Below are positions 7,768 to 15,450 of a stretch of 64,000 bases of DNA, piece by piece. The first letter of the stretch is position 1. Every line of letters begins with the position of its first letter. Under the pieces are notes generated by a model. It was given only the letters and a program-made list of their open reading frames with translations, searched no databases and was not told the origin of the DNA. This DNA is from Lactobacillus sp. GTDB lineage: Bacteria > Bacillota > Bacilli > Lactobacillales > Lactobacillaceae. The DNA lies in assembly GCA_022484695.1 (NCBI GenBank), contig JAKVKU010000007.1, positions 62,001-126,000 of the forward strand, written 5' to 3'. Made by a program: the position numbers and the translations under genes.

Positions 7768-7813
7768 ATTTTTTTACGTCCTGATTTTGGCGAACGCCTT
7801 CGCCTTTACATAC

Positions 7814-7842
7814 ATTGTAAGCTAAAAAATTTTCTTTGTAAA
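7814..7842 (-). promoter_or_regulatory. Promoter of the EamA leader
   Basis: Minus strand TTTACA (7837-7842), 17-nt spacer, TACAAT (7814-7819). Confidence 0.6.
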
Positions 7843-7855
7843 TAAAAAAGATTTA

Positions 7856-7869
7856 GGTAAGCGGTTTCA
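7856..7869 (-). promoter_or_regulatory. cre-like site (CcpA)
   Basis: Minus-strand TGAAACCGCTTACC matches 13 of 14 positions of the cre consensus TGWAANCGNTNWCA. It ends 14 nt upstream of the EamA -35 box, a position compatible with activation; for the plus-strand gene at 8006 it would lie in the promoter region and repress. Confidence 0.55.
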
Positions 7870-8005
7870 ATGATTTCAAATCTGTTATAACACGGATTTT
7901 CAGTATTGGCTAGGGGGTCTGCTAAAAGGCATGAGAACCCTTGCAAAAATAATTGAAACTATTATGATGAATTTAAAAATCACCCACAGTTCTTGGAGGC
8001 GGCTC

Positions 8006-8455
8006 ATGAAGAAAACAAACACACTGTTGCTTATTAATTTTGTGATTGAAGCTTGTATCCTGGTTATTTTCCAAAGGGCCTTGCCTCATCAATTACCCAC
8101 AATGGTGGGGATTAGCGGCCAAGTGATCTATTGGTACAATTATGCCACGCCGGTTCTGGTGCCAGGTCTCATTTTTTTGGCGGTCCTGCACCTGGCAGCC
8201 GGGTTAATTGCCTATGGACGTCGGGTTTTAAACTGGATTCCCATCTTTAGCGGCGTCGAGGGTCAAAATGTGTTGCAGGTGCTGACGTTTTGGCTAGCCT
8301 GTTTTTCCTGGCTGATCGTCATTTATTGTTTCTGGTACAATCAGTTCACGATTCATCTGATGTTCAGTTTCAATATTGCGGCAGTTATTGTATTTGTTTA
8401 CTTTGTGGTACGGGGCTGCTATCGCTTTGCCAAATCTAAACATGATTCGGTTTAA
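8006..8455 (+). CDS. Hypothetical four-helix membrane protein
   Basis: 149 residues from ATG 8006, preceded by GGAGG seven nt upstream; an in-frame ATG at 7931 has no ribosome site and is less likely. A basic N-terminus (MKKTN) is followed by about four hydrophobic helices and a Lys/His-rich tail. I do not recognise the family. It stands alone between a control region and a strong terminator. Confidence 0.65.
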   Translation: MKKTNTLLLINFVIEACILVIFQRALPHQLPTMVGISGQVIYWYNYATPVLVPGLIFLAVLHLAAGLIAYGRRVLNWIPIFSGVEGQNVLQVLTFWLACFSWLIVIYCFWYNQFTIHLMFSFNIAAVIVFVYFVVRGCYRFAKSKHDSV

Positions 8456-8502
8456 GAGCCGACTTTCAGGTAGGTTTTACCAGTCTCTTTTTAATCTAAT
8501 CA

Positions 8503-8534
8503 GGCGTTCGGTTTAAACCGAACGCCATTTTTTT
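8503..8534 (+). terminator. Terminator after the four-helix membrane protein gene
   Basis: Perfect 24-bp palindrome (GGCGTTCGGTTT and its complement, 8503-8526) followed by TTTTTTT at 8528-8534. Confidence 0.8.
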
Positions 8535-8562
8535 GCATTTTCTAAGCAAATATAAAACTTTA

Positions 8563-8608
8563 TTTACCAAAATCCCCCTATTTTACAAAAAACTGTCATT
8601 TTTTTACC
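8563..8608 (+). promoter_or_regulatory. Three TTTAC(A/C) hexamers upstream of the Ugp-like operon
   Basis: TTTACC at 8563, TTTACA at 8582 and TTTACC at 8603 lie about 20 nt apart, two helical turns. PhoP-type boxes use TTTACA-like repeats, which would fit a glycerol-phosphate importer, but the spacing is not canonical and the area is T-rich. Confidence 0.25.
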
Positions 8609-8681
8609 CATTTGATACCAAATCGCACCTGAATCAATACAATGCTAGGTTATGGTTGATTGTGAAAGGGGAGATTTAATT

Positions 8682-9968
8682 TTGAAGATTACGACACATT
8701 TACGCAAAACAGCGTTTTTAGTTGCTTTTCTAGCAGCCCTGGGCGGGTTGCTTGGCGTGGGCGCTAGCCAAGTCCAAGCAGCTGGTAAAGTCGTCAATAT
8801 TTCCTACTGGCATGTCAACGCCCAGACCCAAGGCGGCGCGGCGGTGGATGATTTGGTCAAAAATTTCAACAAGACCCATCCCAATATCCAAGTATCCGCC
8901 AAGTATAATCCCAACATGTACCAAGGCCTGATGCAAAACCTGCAATCCGCCCAGGCCTCCAACAAAGTACCGGACATCGTGCAGGTAGGTTGGGCCTACA
9001 CCAATTATTTTGGCAGCAACTTCAAATATCTGACACCCACCGCAGCCCAAAGCAAATTTGATAAAAATAGCCATTTCATCACTAAAAATTTCACTAAGCG
9101 CACCTTGTCTTTTGCTAAGGATAGTAACGGCAAATTAGTGGGCTTGCCCTATTCTTTGAGTACACCGATTCTCTATTACAATAAGACGATGTTAGACAAA
9201 TATGGTATCAAAGCCAGCGACCTGGCAACTTGGGAAGGGGTCAGCGGGGCCGCTAAGAAAATCAAAGCCGCCAGTGGCAACTATGGCCTCTACATCCAAG
9301 AACCCGGCGATACTTGGGCCCAACAAGCAGTGTTGTTAAGTAACGGGGCCAAGATCATCCAAAAGGGCAAGGCTGCCTTTGACAGCAAAAAAGGTCAAGC
9401 AGCTTACCAACTTTACCAAGACATGGTGGTCAAGGATAAAACCGCGTTACATACCCCTTGGGCCCAGGGGATGGATGCCTTTGTTAACGGCAAAGTCGCC
9501 ATTGCCTATACCACTGTCGCCCAAGCATCCCATGTGAAGAGCAGTGTGAACTTCGACGTCCAAGCCATCACCTCACCCCATTTCAAAGGCCAAAAAGCCG
9601 TTGTACCCGTAGGTGGCTCCATGTTAGCCATCACCGCTCAAAAAACGAGCCAACAAAAAGCCGCTTGGGTCTTTGAAAAGTATATGTATGACAACAGTTC
9701 TCTAGTAACTTGGAGCAAGGGCACCGGGTATTTACCTCCAACTTCAAGCGCGTTGAAGGATCAGACCTTTAAGAGCTACGTCAACGACAATCCCATGTTA
9801 AAACCAGCCATTGCCCAAATTGATACCGCCGTGCCTTGGACTTCATTTCCTAAAAACGGCTTAGACGCTGAACAAACCATGATCGATGCCCGGGACAAAA
9901 TTTTAGCTGGTAGCAGCGTCAAGTCTACCTTGAAGGCCGCCCAGGAGAAAATCAATGAACAGCAGTAA
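8682..9968 (+). CDS. ABC importer extracellular solute-binding protein, Ugp/sugar type
   Basis: 428 residues from TTG 8682, which has AAGGGGAG seven nt upstream; the upstream in-frame ATG at 8652 has no ribosome site. A signal peptide (basic residues, hydrophobic stretch, VQA cleavage site near residue 34) is followed by a type-1 solute-binding fold beginning VNISYWHVN. There is no lipobox cysteine, unusual for a Gram-positive binding protein. The sequence NMYQGLMQNLQSAQ followed by PDIVQVG fits UgpB-like proteins. With the two permeases, ATPase and a metallophosphoesterase it suggests uptake of glycerol-3-phosphate or glycerophosphodiesters, although other carbohydrates remain possible. First gene of a five-gene operon. 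Confidence 0.85.
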   Translation: MKITTHLRKTAFLVAFLAALGGLLGVGASQVQAAGKVVNISYWHVNAQTQGGAAVDDLVKNFNKTHPNIQVSAKYNPNMYQGLMQNLQSAQASNKVPDIVQVGWAYTNYFGSNFKYLTPTAAQSKFDKNSHFITKNFTKRTLSFAKDSNGKLVGLPYSLSTPILYYNKTMLDKYGIKASDLATWEGVSGAAKKIKAASGNYGLYIQEPGDTWAQQAVLLSNGAKIIQKGKAAFDSKKGQAAYQLYQDMVVKDKTALHTPWAQGMDAFVNGKVAIAYTTVAQASHVKSSVNFDVQAITSPHFKGQKAVVPVGGSMLAITAQKTSQQKAAWVFEKYMYDNSSLVTWSKGTGYLPPTSSALKDQTFKSYVNDNPMLKPAIAQIDTAVPWTSFPKNGLDAEQTMIDARDKILAGSSVKSTLKAAQEKINEQQ

Positions 9969-10848
9969 ACAGCAGCACCGGGTCTTGACCCTGCTCTACT
10001 TGGCCCCAACGGCCTTGATCCTGTTGGTGTTTATCGTCATCCCCATCATTTACACCCTTTACCTGAGTTTTTTTGATTGGAATTTGATCGCCCCCACCAA
10101 GAATTTTGTGGGCTGGCGCAATTACCTCACCATCTTCACCGACCCAGTGAATCAAAAGGTTTTGTTGAACACCTTGGGGTACATTGGCTTACTGTTGGTG
10201 TTAAATTTTGCCATCCCCTATGTGATCTCGATCATCGTCCAATTCTTCATTCACAAAATGCAGGGGGTCTATAAAATCATCTTCTTCATCCCCAGTTTAT
10301 TTTCCCTGGTGGTGGGGGCCATGGTTTTTGCCTGGATCATGAATCCCGTTTCCGGGCCCATCGCCCTATTGCTGCGGCAAATAGGGTTCACCCTGCCCAA
10401 TTGGACCAATTCCGGGGGCTTGGCCATTGTGATGTTGTGCCTCATCACCAACTGGAAGGTCTTTGGCTACAACTTTGTGTTGCTGTTAACGGGCCTGGGG
10501 AGCATCCCCCAAAACCTCATCGATGCTGCACAAGTGGACCACATCCCCAAGTGGCGCCTGATTTGGGACGTGGTGTTGCCCTTGAATAAAAGCATGGCCT
10601 TTTACGTGTTGATTTTGACCATTGTCCAGGGCCTGCAATACGTGTTCACCCCCATCAACGTGATCACCCAAGGCGGCCCGTACTACGGGTCTTCCAACGT
10701 GTTATACCACACGTATCTAAATGCCTTTGTGTTATATAAAACCGGCAACGCTTCGGCGCTGGCCATTTTGACCTTTGTGATTTTTCTGATTTTACTGTTC
10801 TTAGAAATCAAGTTTGTGGAAGGGCGGGATGCAGATGCGCCCATTTAA
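9955..10848 (+). CDS. ABC importer permease, UgpA/MalF type
   Basis: 297 residues, about six helices: first one near residue 15 (YLAPTALILLVFIVIPIIY), and the EAA loop in the form LIDAAQVDHIPKWRLIWDVVLPL. Its start ATG 9955 overlaps the end of the binding-protein gene by 14 nt and uses AGGAG at 9943-9947. It pairs with the next gene as a heterodimeric channel. Substrate follows that of the binding protein. Confidence 0.9.
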   Translation: MNSSKQQHRVLTLLYLAPTALILLVFIVIPIIYTLYLSFFDWNLIAPTKNFVGWRNYLTIFTDPVNQKVLLNTLGYIGLLLVLNFAIPYVISIIVQFFIHKMQGVYKIIFFIPSLFSLVVGAMVFAWIMNPVSGPIALLLRQIGFTLPNWTNSGGLAIVMLCLITNWKVFGYNFVLLLTGLGSIPQNLIDAAQVDHIPKWRLIWDVVLPLNKSMAFYVLILTIVQGLQYVFTPINVITQGGPYYGSSNVLYHTYLNAFVLYKTGNASALAILTFVIFLILLFLEIKFVEGRDADAPI

Positions 10849-11653
10849 AGCCAACGGTTGGCACCTCTTGTTGCTGGTGATTTGCCTCGCCTTGATCCTG
10901 CCGGTATTGTTCATGGTCGCCAACTCCTTCAAAACCCTGCAGGATTCCTACCATACCATGTGGCAATTGATCCCGTTACACCCCACCTTGAAGAATTATC
11001 AAACCCTAAGTCGGCAAGTAGCCCTTTTACGCTTAATATGGAATACCTTCTTCATGGCCACGTTGGTGACCCTGGGGAAATTGAGCACGGGCTTGTTGGC
11101 CGCTTATGCCTTTCAATACTTTCATTTCCGGGGTAAACGCTGGGTGTATTTCGCCTTTGTGGCCACGATTTTCATCCCCTTCACCGTCACCATGATCCCC
11201 AACTATTTGGTGATTGCCAAGGCCAATTTATTGAATACCGCCTTGGGGGTGGCTTTGCCCCAATTATGCGATGCCACCGGGATCATGATTTTTTTAAAAG
11301 CCATGGCTAAGATTCCCCGAAGTCTGATTGAGTCAGCTTACCTGGATCAAATTCCCACCCACCGCCTGTTGATGAATATCATCATTCCCATTTTGCGCCC
11401 CAGCATCATCAGTATTGGCGCTATCTTCTTCATCAATTCCTGGAATGAATACGTCTGGCCCACCTTGATTCTAAAGGATAAAAGTAGTTTTACCCTGCCG
11501 CTGGCGTTACAGAACTACATTTCCAGCGAAGGGGGGACCAATTTCCCCCTGGCCATGGCCTTAGCCACCATCATGATCATTGTGCCTTTGGCGATTTATA
11601 TGGTGTTCCAACGGTACATTTTGAATAGTATTAGCAATTCTGGTTTAAAGTAG
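10829..11653 (+). CDS. ABC importer permease, UgpE/MalG type
   Basis: About 274 residues, six helices, with the EAA-loop motif LIESAYLDQIPTHRLLMNIIIPIL. The start is placed at ATG 10829 (GGAAGG five nt upstream); ATG 10814 and 10835 are alternatives in the same frame. It overlaps the end of the first permease gene by 20 nt, so the two are translationally coupled. Inner-membrane partner of the UgpA-like subunit. Confidence 0.88.
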   Translation: MQMRPFKANGWHLLLLVICLALILPVLFMVANSFKTLQDSYHTMWQLIPLHPTLKNYQTLSRQVALLRLIWNTFFMATLVTLGKLSTGLLAAYAFQYFHFRGKRWVYFAFVATIFIPFTVTMIPNYLVIAKANLLNTALGVALPQLCDATGIMIFLKAMAKIPRSLIESAYLDQIPTHRLLMNIIIPILRPSIISIGAIFFINSWNEYVWPTLILKDKSSFTLPLALQNYISSEGGTNFPLAMALATIMIIVPLAIYMVFQRYILNSISNSGLK

Positions 11654-12757
11654 GTGATTGAAATAGATACAAATGAAATCGCATTGGAATTAAAAGACGT
11701 GGTGAAAACCTATCACAAAGTCCCGGTGATTACCCAGTTGAATCTGCAGATCAAAAAGGGCGAATTCATGGTGTTGTTGGGACCATCGGGCTGTGGCAAG
11801 TCCACCACCCTGCGCTTGATTGCCGGGTTAGAAGCCCCCACTGCCGGGGAAATTCGCATTGCCGGTACCGACCGCCAGTCCCATGCCAAGGCCAGTGACG
11901 ATATCGCCATGGTGTTTCAAGACTATGCCCTGTACCCCAACATGACGGTTTATCAAAACTTGGACTATGCCTTAAAGGTCCATAAGGTGCCTAAAGCAGC
12001 GCGCCAGCAGCGCTTGACCAAGATTTTAGCCACCTTGAATTTGACGGCTTACCAAGACCGCCTGCCCGGCCAATTATCTGGGGGCCAAAAACAGCGGGTG
12101 GCCCTGGGCCGGGGGTTGGCCAAGAAAAGCCCGATTTTCCTGTTGGATGAGCCCTTATCTAATATTGACGTGCAACTGCGGGAAAAAGCCCGAGATGAGA
12201 TTCAAGATCTCCACCAAGCCAACGGCCAGACCATTGTCTATGTGACCCATGATCAACTGGAGGCCATGGCTTTAGGGGACCGCATCGCCATCATGAATGC
12301 GGGCAAGATCCAGATGGTGGATACCCCCGACAACATTTATAACCATCCCGCCAATCTTTTCGTGGCTCAGTTTGTGGGGACACCCCAGATCAATATTCTG
12401 GCGGCCCAATATCAACAGGGACAATTGCAGTTTCAAGGGCAAACTTTGCCCCTGACCCCGGGGCAGGCCCAAGCTTTAGCGGGCCAGGGGGACCAGGGCT
12501 TAGATTTAGGGATTCGACCGGAACATGTGCTGGTCCACAGCCAACCTGCCGGCCAGCCAGCCTACCCAGCCCAGGTGACGCAAATCATCGACTATGGCCG
12601 CTATCAACAACTGACCTTGGCCGTCAACGCAGATACGACCTTAAAAGCCATCACCACCAACAATGATGTCACCAAAGATACGACGGTTTATCTAACTTTT
12701 GCACCAAAGCACATCTTGCTTTTTGATCATAAAAATCAAAAAAATATTGAAAAGTAG
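11654..12757 (+). CDS. ABC importer ATP-binding protein, UgpC/MalK/MsmK type
   Basis: 367 residues. Walker A GPSGCGKST near residue 42, signature LSGGQKQRVALGRGLAK, Walker B IFLLDEP followed by a D-loop LSNID and switch His VTHDQ. The C-terminal third is the TOBE/regulatory region typical of carbohydrate (CUT1) importers, containing LGIRPEHVL. The frame starts at GTG 11654 directly after the previous stop, with a weak ribosome site, implying coupled translation. It energises the permease pair encoded upstream. Confidence 0.9.
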   Translation: MIEIDTNEIALELKDVVKTYHKVPVITQLNLQIKKGEFMVLLGPSGCGKSTTLRLIAGLEAPTAGEIRIAGTDRQSHAKASDDIAMVFQDYALYPNMTVYQNLDYALKVHKVPKAARQQRLTKILATLNLTAYQDRLPGQLSGGQKQRVALGRGLAKKSPIFLLDEPLSNIDVQLREKARDEIQDLHQANGQTIVYVTHDQLEAMALGDRIAIMNAGKIQMVDTPDNIYNHPANLFVAQFVGTPQINILAAQYQQGQLQFQGQTLPLTPGQAQALAGQGDQGLDLGIRPEHVLVHSQPAGQPAYPAQVTQIIDYGRYQQLTLAVNADTTLKAITTNNDVTKDTTVYLTFAPKHILLFDHKNQKNIEK

Positions 12758-12773
12758 AATGAGGGCGGAATTT

Positions 12774-13628
12774 ATGACAGATACAACAATTATCCATATT
12801 TCGGATACCCACTTCACACCGGCTGGTCAGCCCGATGCCTTTAACCAACAGGTCAATCCTTTTTATAAGTTTGACCTGGTCTTCAGTGACATTGCCAAGA
12901 TGGCCACCAAGCCGGACTTTATCGTGATAACGGGCGATTTGGTCCATGAAGGCCAAGCTGGGGACTATGTGCGGCTAAAGGCGTTGATTGATGAAGAAAG
13001 CGACCAGCTCAAGGTGCCAATTTTTGTTGTATTAGGTAATCATGATCGGACGGCGGCCTTTTATGACGGCTTTTTAGACCGGCCCCCAGACTCGAAGTAT
13101 TATTACAAATTGACCCTGGGTGGGCTGGATAATTATTTTTTGGATACCACCTTTGAAGACCTGGAGCCGGGGTACTTGGATGCCAAACAACTGGACTGGC
13201 TTTGGACTCAGCTAGAAGCCCATCCCCGCCAGCCCGCTTTGATTTTCATGCACCATCCCCTGGCGGCTGCGGCCTTGAGCCAGATGCGCTTTAGCGTTTT
13301 GCAAAATAGCACTGACCTGTTAAATGTTTGTAAGGCCGGCAATGTAAAGGGGATATTTGCCGGGCATATTCATTTTCCCGCCACCTATACGACGGCCGGC
13401 ATCCTCAATGCGGTGGCGGATTCTAGCGCCTATCACATTGATTGCCGCGACCCCCACCACCATTATGTCAACGATGCCGTGGGCTATAACATCATTAGAG
13501 TTACCGATGACCAAGGCATTGAAGTGGAAAGCCGTCGCCTGTACTGGGGACAAGAGATTATCAAAGAATTATTGATCGACCAAACGGACTTTGTGGACCC
13601 GCTGATTTTTAAAAGCCAGTCGTCATGA
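12774..13628 (+). CDS. Metallophosphoesterase, GpdQ/CpdA-like
   Basis: 284-residue calcineurin-like phosphodiesterase with all metal-ligand motifs in order: HISDTHF, GDLVH, GNHD, MHHP and GHIH. The family hydrolyses phosphodiesters (cAMP, glycerophosphodiesters). Start at ATG 12774 with GAGGGCGG upstream, 16 nt after the ATPase stop; in-frame ATGs at 12699 and 12759 are less well placed. As last gene of the importer operon it could cleave imported glycerophosphodiesters to glycerol-3-phosphate; this is inference from context. No signal peptide, so cytoplasmic. Confidence 0.85.
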   Translation: MTDTTIIHISDTHFTPAGQPDAFNQQVNPFYKFDLVFSDIAKMATKPDFIVITGDLVHEGQAGDYVRLKALIDEESDQLKVPIFVVLGNHDRTAAFYDGFLDRPPDSKYYYKLTLGGLDNYFLDTTFEDLEPGYLDAKQLDWLWTQLEAHPRQPALIFMHHPLAAAALSQMRFSVLQNSTDLLNVCKAGNVKGIFAGHIHFPATYTTAGILNAVADSSAYHIDCRDPHHHYVNDAVGYNIIRVTDDQGIEVESRRLYWGQEIIKELLIDQTDFVDPLIFKSQSS

Positions 13629-13656
13629 ATGATTCATAATAACTGTTCAAGTAAGC

Positions 13657-13692
13657 AAAGGAGCATCTGGTTTAATTGCCAGATGCTCCTTT
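13657..13692 (+). terminator. Terminator of the importer operon
   Basis: Perfect 14-bp stem AAAGGAGCATCTGG and its complement (13657-13670 with 13679-13692); the T-run is short. Confidence 0.65.
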
Positions 13693-13784
13693 GACTGCCA
13701 TATGATAGGGCAATAAATGGCTATTGCTGATGCCAGACTTTTAAATAGTAAAGCTAATATATTGGCAAGTACGTTTGAATCGTA

Positions 13785-13799
13785 TACTATATAATAGTA
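13785..13799. promoter_or_regulatory. Palindromic operator over the -10 box of the HTH gene
   Basis: TACTATATAATAGTA is a perfect inverted repeat and contains the consensus -10 TATAAT (13790-13795). This is the expected site for autorepression by the downstream HTH protein. The -35 is weak. Confidence 0.5.
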
Positions 13800-13818
13800 G
13801 TTTAAAGGAGGCATCACG

Positions 13819-14130
13819 ATGGCTAAGACTACTTTAGAAAAGAGCGCTGAGCAAATTGAGGCGTTTTTGCATGGTGATAAAGGGCAGGTTCATGTGGAGA
13901 CGGTTAATATCCCCGATCCACCAGCATATACAGCAGCCCATATTCAGGCGATTCGCAAACAAATCAATGTGACACAACGGGTTTTGGCAACGATTCTAGC
14001 AGTTTCACCACGGACTGTGGAAAGTTGGGAAGCTGGCCGAACCAAACCAAGTGGCAGTTCCCGTCGGTTGTTGGAAACCATTGATAAGGATCCTAAAATC
14101 ATTGCGCTTTGGCGTAATGACCAGCAATAA
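13819..14130 (+). CDS. Orphan HTH protein of the NadS/HigA/MqsA-antitoxin type
   Basis: 103 residues. The C-terminal half is an XRE helix-turn-helix (IRKQINVTQRVLATILAVSPRTVESWEAGR) followed by KPSGSSRRLLETI, the usual ending of NadS and HigA2/MqsA-type antitoxins. The N-terminal 45 residues are acidic and could be toxin-binding or dimerising. AAAGGAGG lies eight nt before ATG 13819. No toxin-like gene (RelE/HigB) precedes or follows it, so it is an orphan antitoxin or a stand-alone repressor. A palindrome covers its own -10 box. Confidence 0.8.
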   Translation: MAKTTLEKSAEQIEAFLHGDKGQVHVETVNIPDPPAYTAAHIQAIRKQINVTQRVLATILAVSPRTVESWEAGRTKPSGSSRRLLETIDKDPKIIALWRNDQQ

Positions 14131-14167
14131 ACTCGGTTTTATAGACGGCTATATTCTCAACAATATC

Positions 14168-14207
14168 AAAAAAGCGCTTGGGCTCAAAAACCCAAACGCT
14201 TCTTTTT
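14168..14207. terminator. Bidirectional terminator between the HTH gene and the DsbB-like gene
   Basis: Stem around AAGCGCTTGGG / CCCAAACGCTT (14172-14182 with 14191-14201, one mismatch), T-run at 14201-14207 on the plus strand and A-run at 14168-14173 for the minus strand. Confidence 0.7.
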
Positions 14208-14216
14208 ATAGAATTA

Positions 14217-14831
14217 TCAGTGGAACAACATGTATTTCGTCGGATCGCTTGGGAGCAGGAAGTGGAACCCTTCTAAAGCGATGATGGCGATTAAGTTGGC
14301 AACGATCAAGATGGCAAAGAGCCAAACGTTGATGGTGGCAACGGCATTGTATTCTGTGCCTTTAGGCGTTAATTCCTTGGCAAAAATCATCATGATGGCA
14401 CTGAAGACCATGACTACGACAAAGCTGACCAAAGCCCAAGTATAAGTATGGATGCCAAAGACGGCGGAGCCATAACCCGGGTCCCCGGGTTTGATGTGCA
14501 ATAGGATTTGGCGAATAGACGCTGTGGACCCCACCAAAGCGGCCAACAAGGACATCCCATAGCCCCGAATCATCTTTTGCGTGGTGATGGTGCCCCGTTT
14601 TGTGTTAATAATCACATAAAGTGGGCCAAAGCAAGCCAGCATCATGAAGTAGCGTTGGATCATACATAACGGACAAGGAAATTCGTTTAAGGCAAACTGG
14701 AAGAAAAAGCCCCCAGCTAAAACGAAGTTATAAGCAAATAAGAAAATATTAGCAGCCCAAAACCCTAACGTGGCGCCCAGGGTGCTGCTAGTTGCGTGAG
14801 TAGCATTTGTTGCTGAAACTGTTTTTTCCAT
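14217..14831 (-). CDS. DsbB/BdbC-like disulfide bond formation protein with one Cys pair
   Basis: 204-residue membrane protein with about five hydrophobic segments. It carries the DsbB signature CPLCMIQR: redox CxxC at the outer face of the first helix pair followed by the quinone-site Arg. DsbB and BdbC normally have a second Cys pair in the next external loop; the matching loop here (around PGDPGYGSAVFGIHTYTW) has none. It might transfer electrons with one disulfide only or act with a partner. Start ATG 14829-14831 after AGGGGGTG. No thioredoxin-fold DsbA partner lies nearby. Downstream partner of the small gene that precedes it in the same unit. Confidence 0.8.
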   Translation of the reverse strand: MEKTVSATNATHATSSTLGATLGFWAANIFLFAYNFVLAGGFFFQFALNEFPCPLCMIQRYFMMLACFGPLYVIINTKRGTITTQKMIRGYGMSLLAALVGSTASIRQILLHIKPGDPGYGSAVFGIHTYTWALVSFVVVMVFSAIMMIFAKELTPKGTEYNAVATINVWLFAILIVANLIAIIALEGFHFLLPSDPTKYMLFH

Positions 14832-14843
14832 TAGAAGCACCCC

Positions 14844-15005
14844 CTATAAATTGAGATTCAAGTTACTTGTCGCGTGTAATTTGAACAAGACGACCACCAG
14901 GACAAAGGTGAGAATCCATAACATAAAATCCCGTTTATCAAACTTACCTTTGATGATGACTTTCAGAAACATCAAGGTAATGATCAACATAATAATGATA
15001 TCCAT
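14844..15005 (-). CDS. Small two-helix membrane protein upstream of the DsbB-like gene
   Basis: 53 residues from ATG 15003-15005, preceded by GGGAGG about ten nt upstream. Two hydrophobic helices are separated by KGKFDKRDF. Its stop lies 12 nt before the start of the DsbB-like gene, so they form a pair. Small DUF5993-type proteins are described next to DsbB genes and this may be one, but I cannot confirm it. In-frame ATG further upstream (15074) has no ribosome site. Confidence 0.6.
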   Translation of the reverse strand: MDIIIMLIITLMFLKVIIKGKFDKRDFMLWILTFVLVVVLFKLHATSNLNLNL

Positions 15006-15383
15006 AAAGCAAACAACCTCCCAAAATAAATTGTGTACGATAATAGGTATAACACAGGGGGATTGGGGCTTCATGGCCGGGAGATTAGAGTTGGGTCAGA
15101 CAAAACGGGGGGTATCTTAAAGTACTGTAAAAGTTCCATAATAAGATAGCAAGAATCAATTTATTGATTTGGAAACGGTTTATTTTTGGTCGGGGCATTT
15201 TAAAACATGATGCCAAAATAATTGTAAGCTTGGCTAAATATTTTTAATTTACAATGCAGTTAGTTCAGACTGGTTTAACAGACTTTCCAGCGGTTGTGAC
15301 GCCTCAATATAAAGCCACAGCTGCTGAATGTAGTTTTGGCTGGCGGGCCTGAAAATCAACAGTTCTCGGCAACATACCTACAA
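15006..15383. other. Intergenic region, no intact gene
   Basis: Contains a possible extended -10 (TGTTATACC, minus strand, 15046-15054) for the DsbB-like pair and an inverted repeat ATTGTAA/TTACAAT at 15220-15254. The right end merges into degraded sequence that resembles the MerR gene at 15834-16301. No ORF supportable. Confidence 0.4.
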
Positions 15384-15426
15384 CAATTCAATAACAGCTG
15401 AAAAATCGTGATTCTCAGATTCAAAA
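15384..15426 (-). pseudogene. Fragment of a MerR-regulator gene
   Basis: 43 bases match 16050-16092 inside the intact MerR gene at 38 positions without gaps, in the same orientation, about 666 bp away. Both ends lack the rest of the gene, and short scattered matches continue on the left (GCAACAT near 15370 versus GCACAT near 16031). This is most simply a remnant of a duplicated or recombined MerR gene. It shows no promoter or reading frame of its own. Confidence 0.6.
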
Positions 15427-15450
15427 GGACATGGCTCTTACTAATTAGCT

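Larger units (their letters stand above)
7610..8005. other. Intergenic control region, no gene seen
   Basis: Holds the minus-strand promoter, cre-like site and structured leader of the EamA gene and possibly the plus-strand promoter of the next gene (TATAAC near 7886). No credible ORF was found on either strand. Confidence 0.5.

Noticed and set aside
7770..7815. Leader peptide of 13 codons in the EamA leader
   Set aside because: Its ATG overlaps the -10 box of the mapped promoter, so it would not be on the transcript, and no ribosome site is present.
12699..12773. Upstream start of the metallophosphoesterase
   Set aside because: That frame lies inside the ATPase gene, whereas ATG 12774 has a good ribosome site and fits family length.
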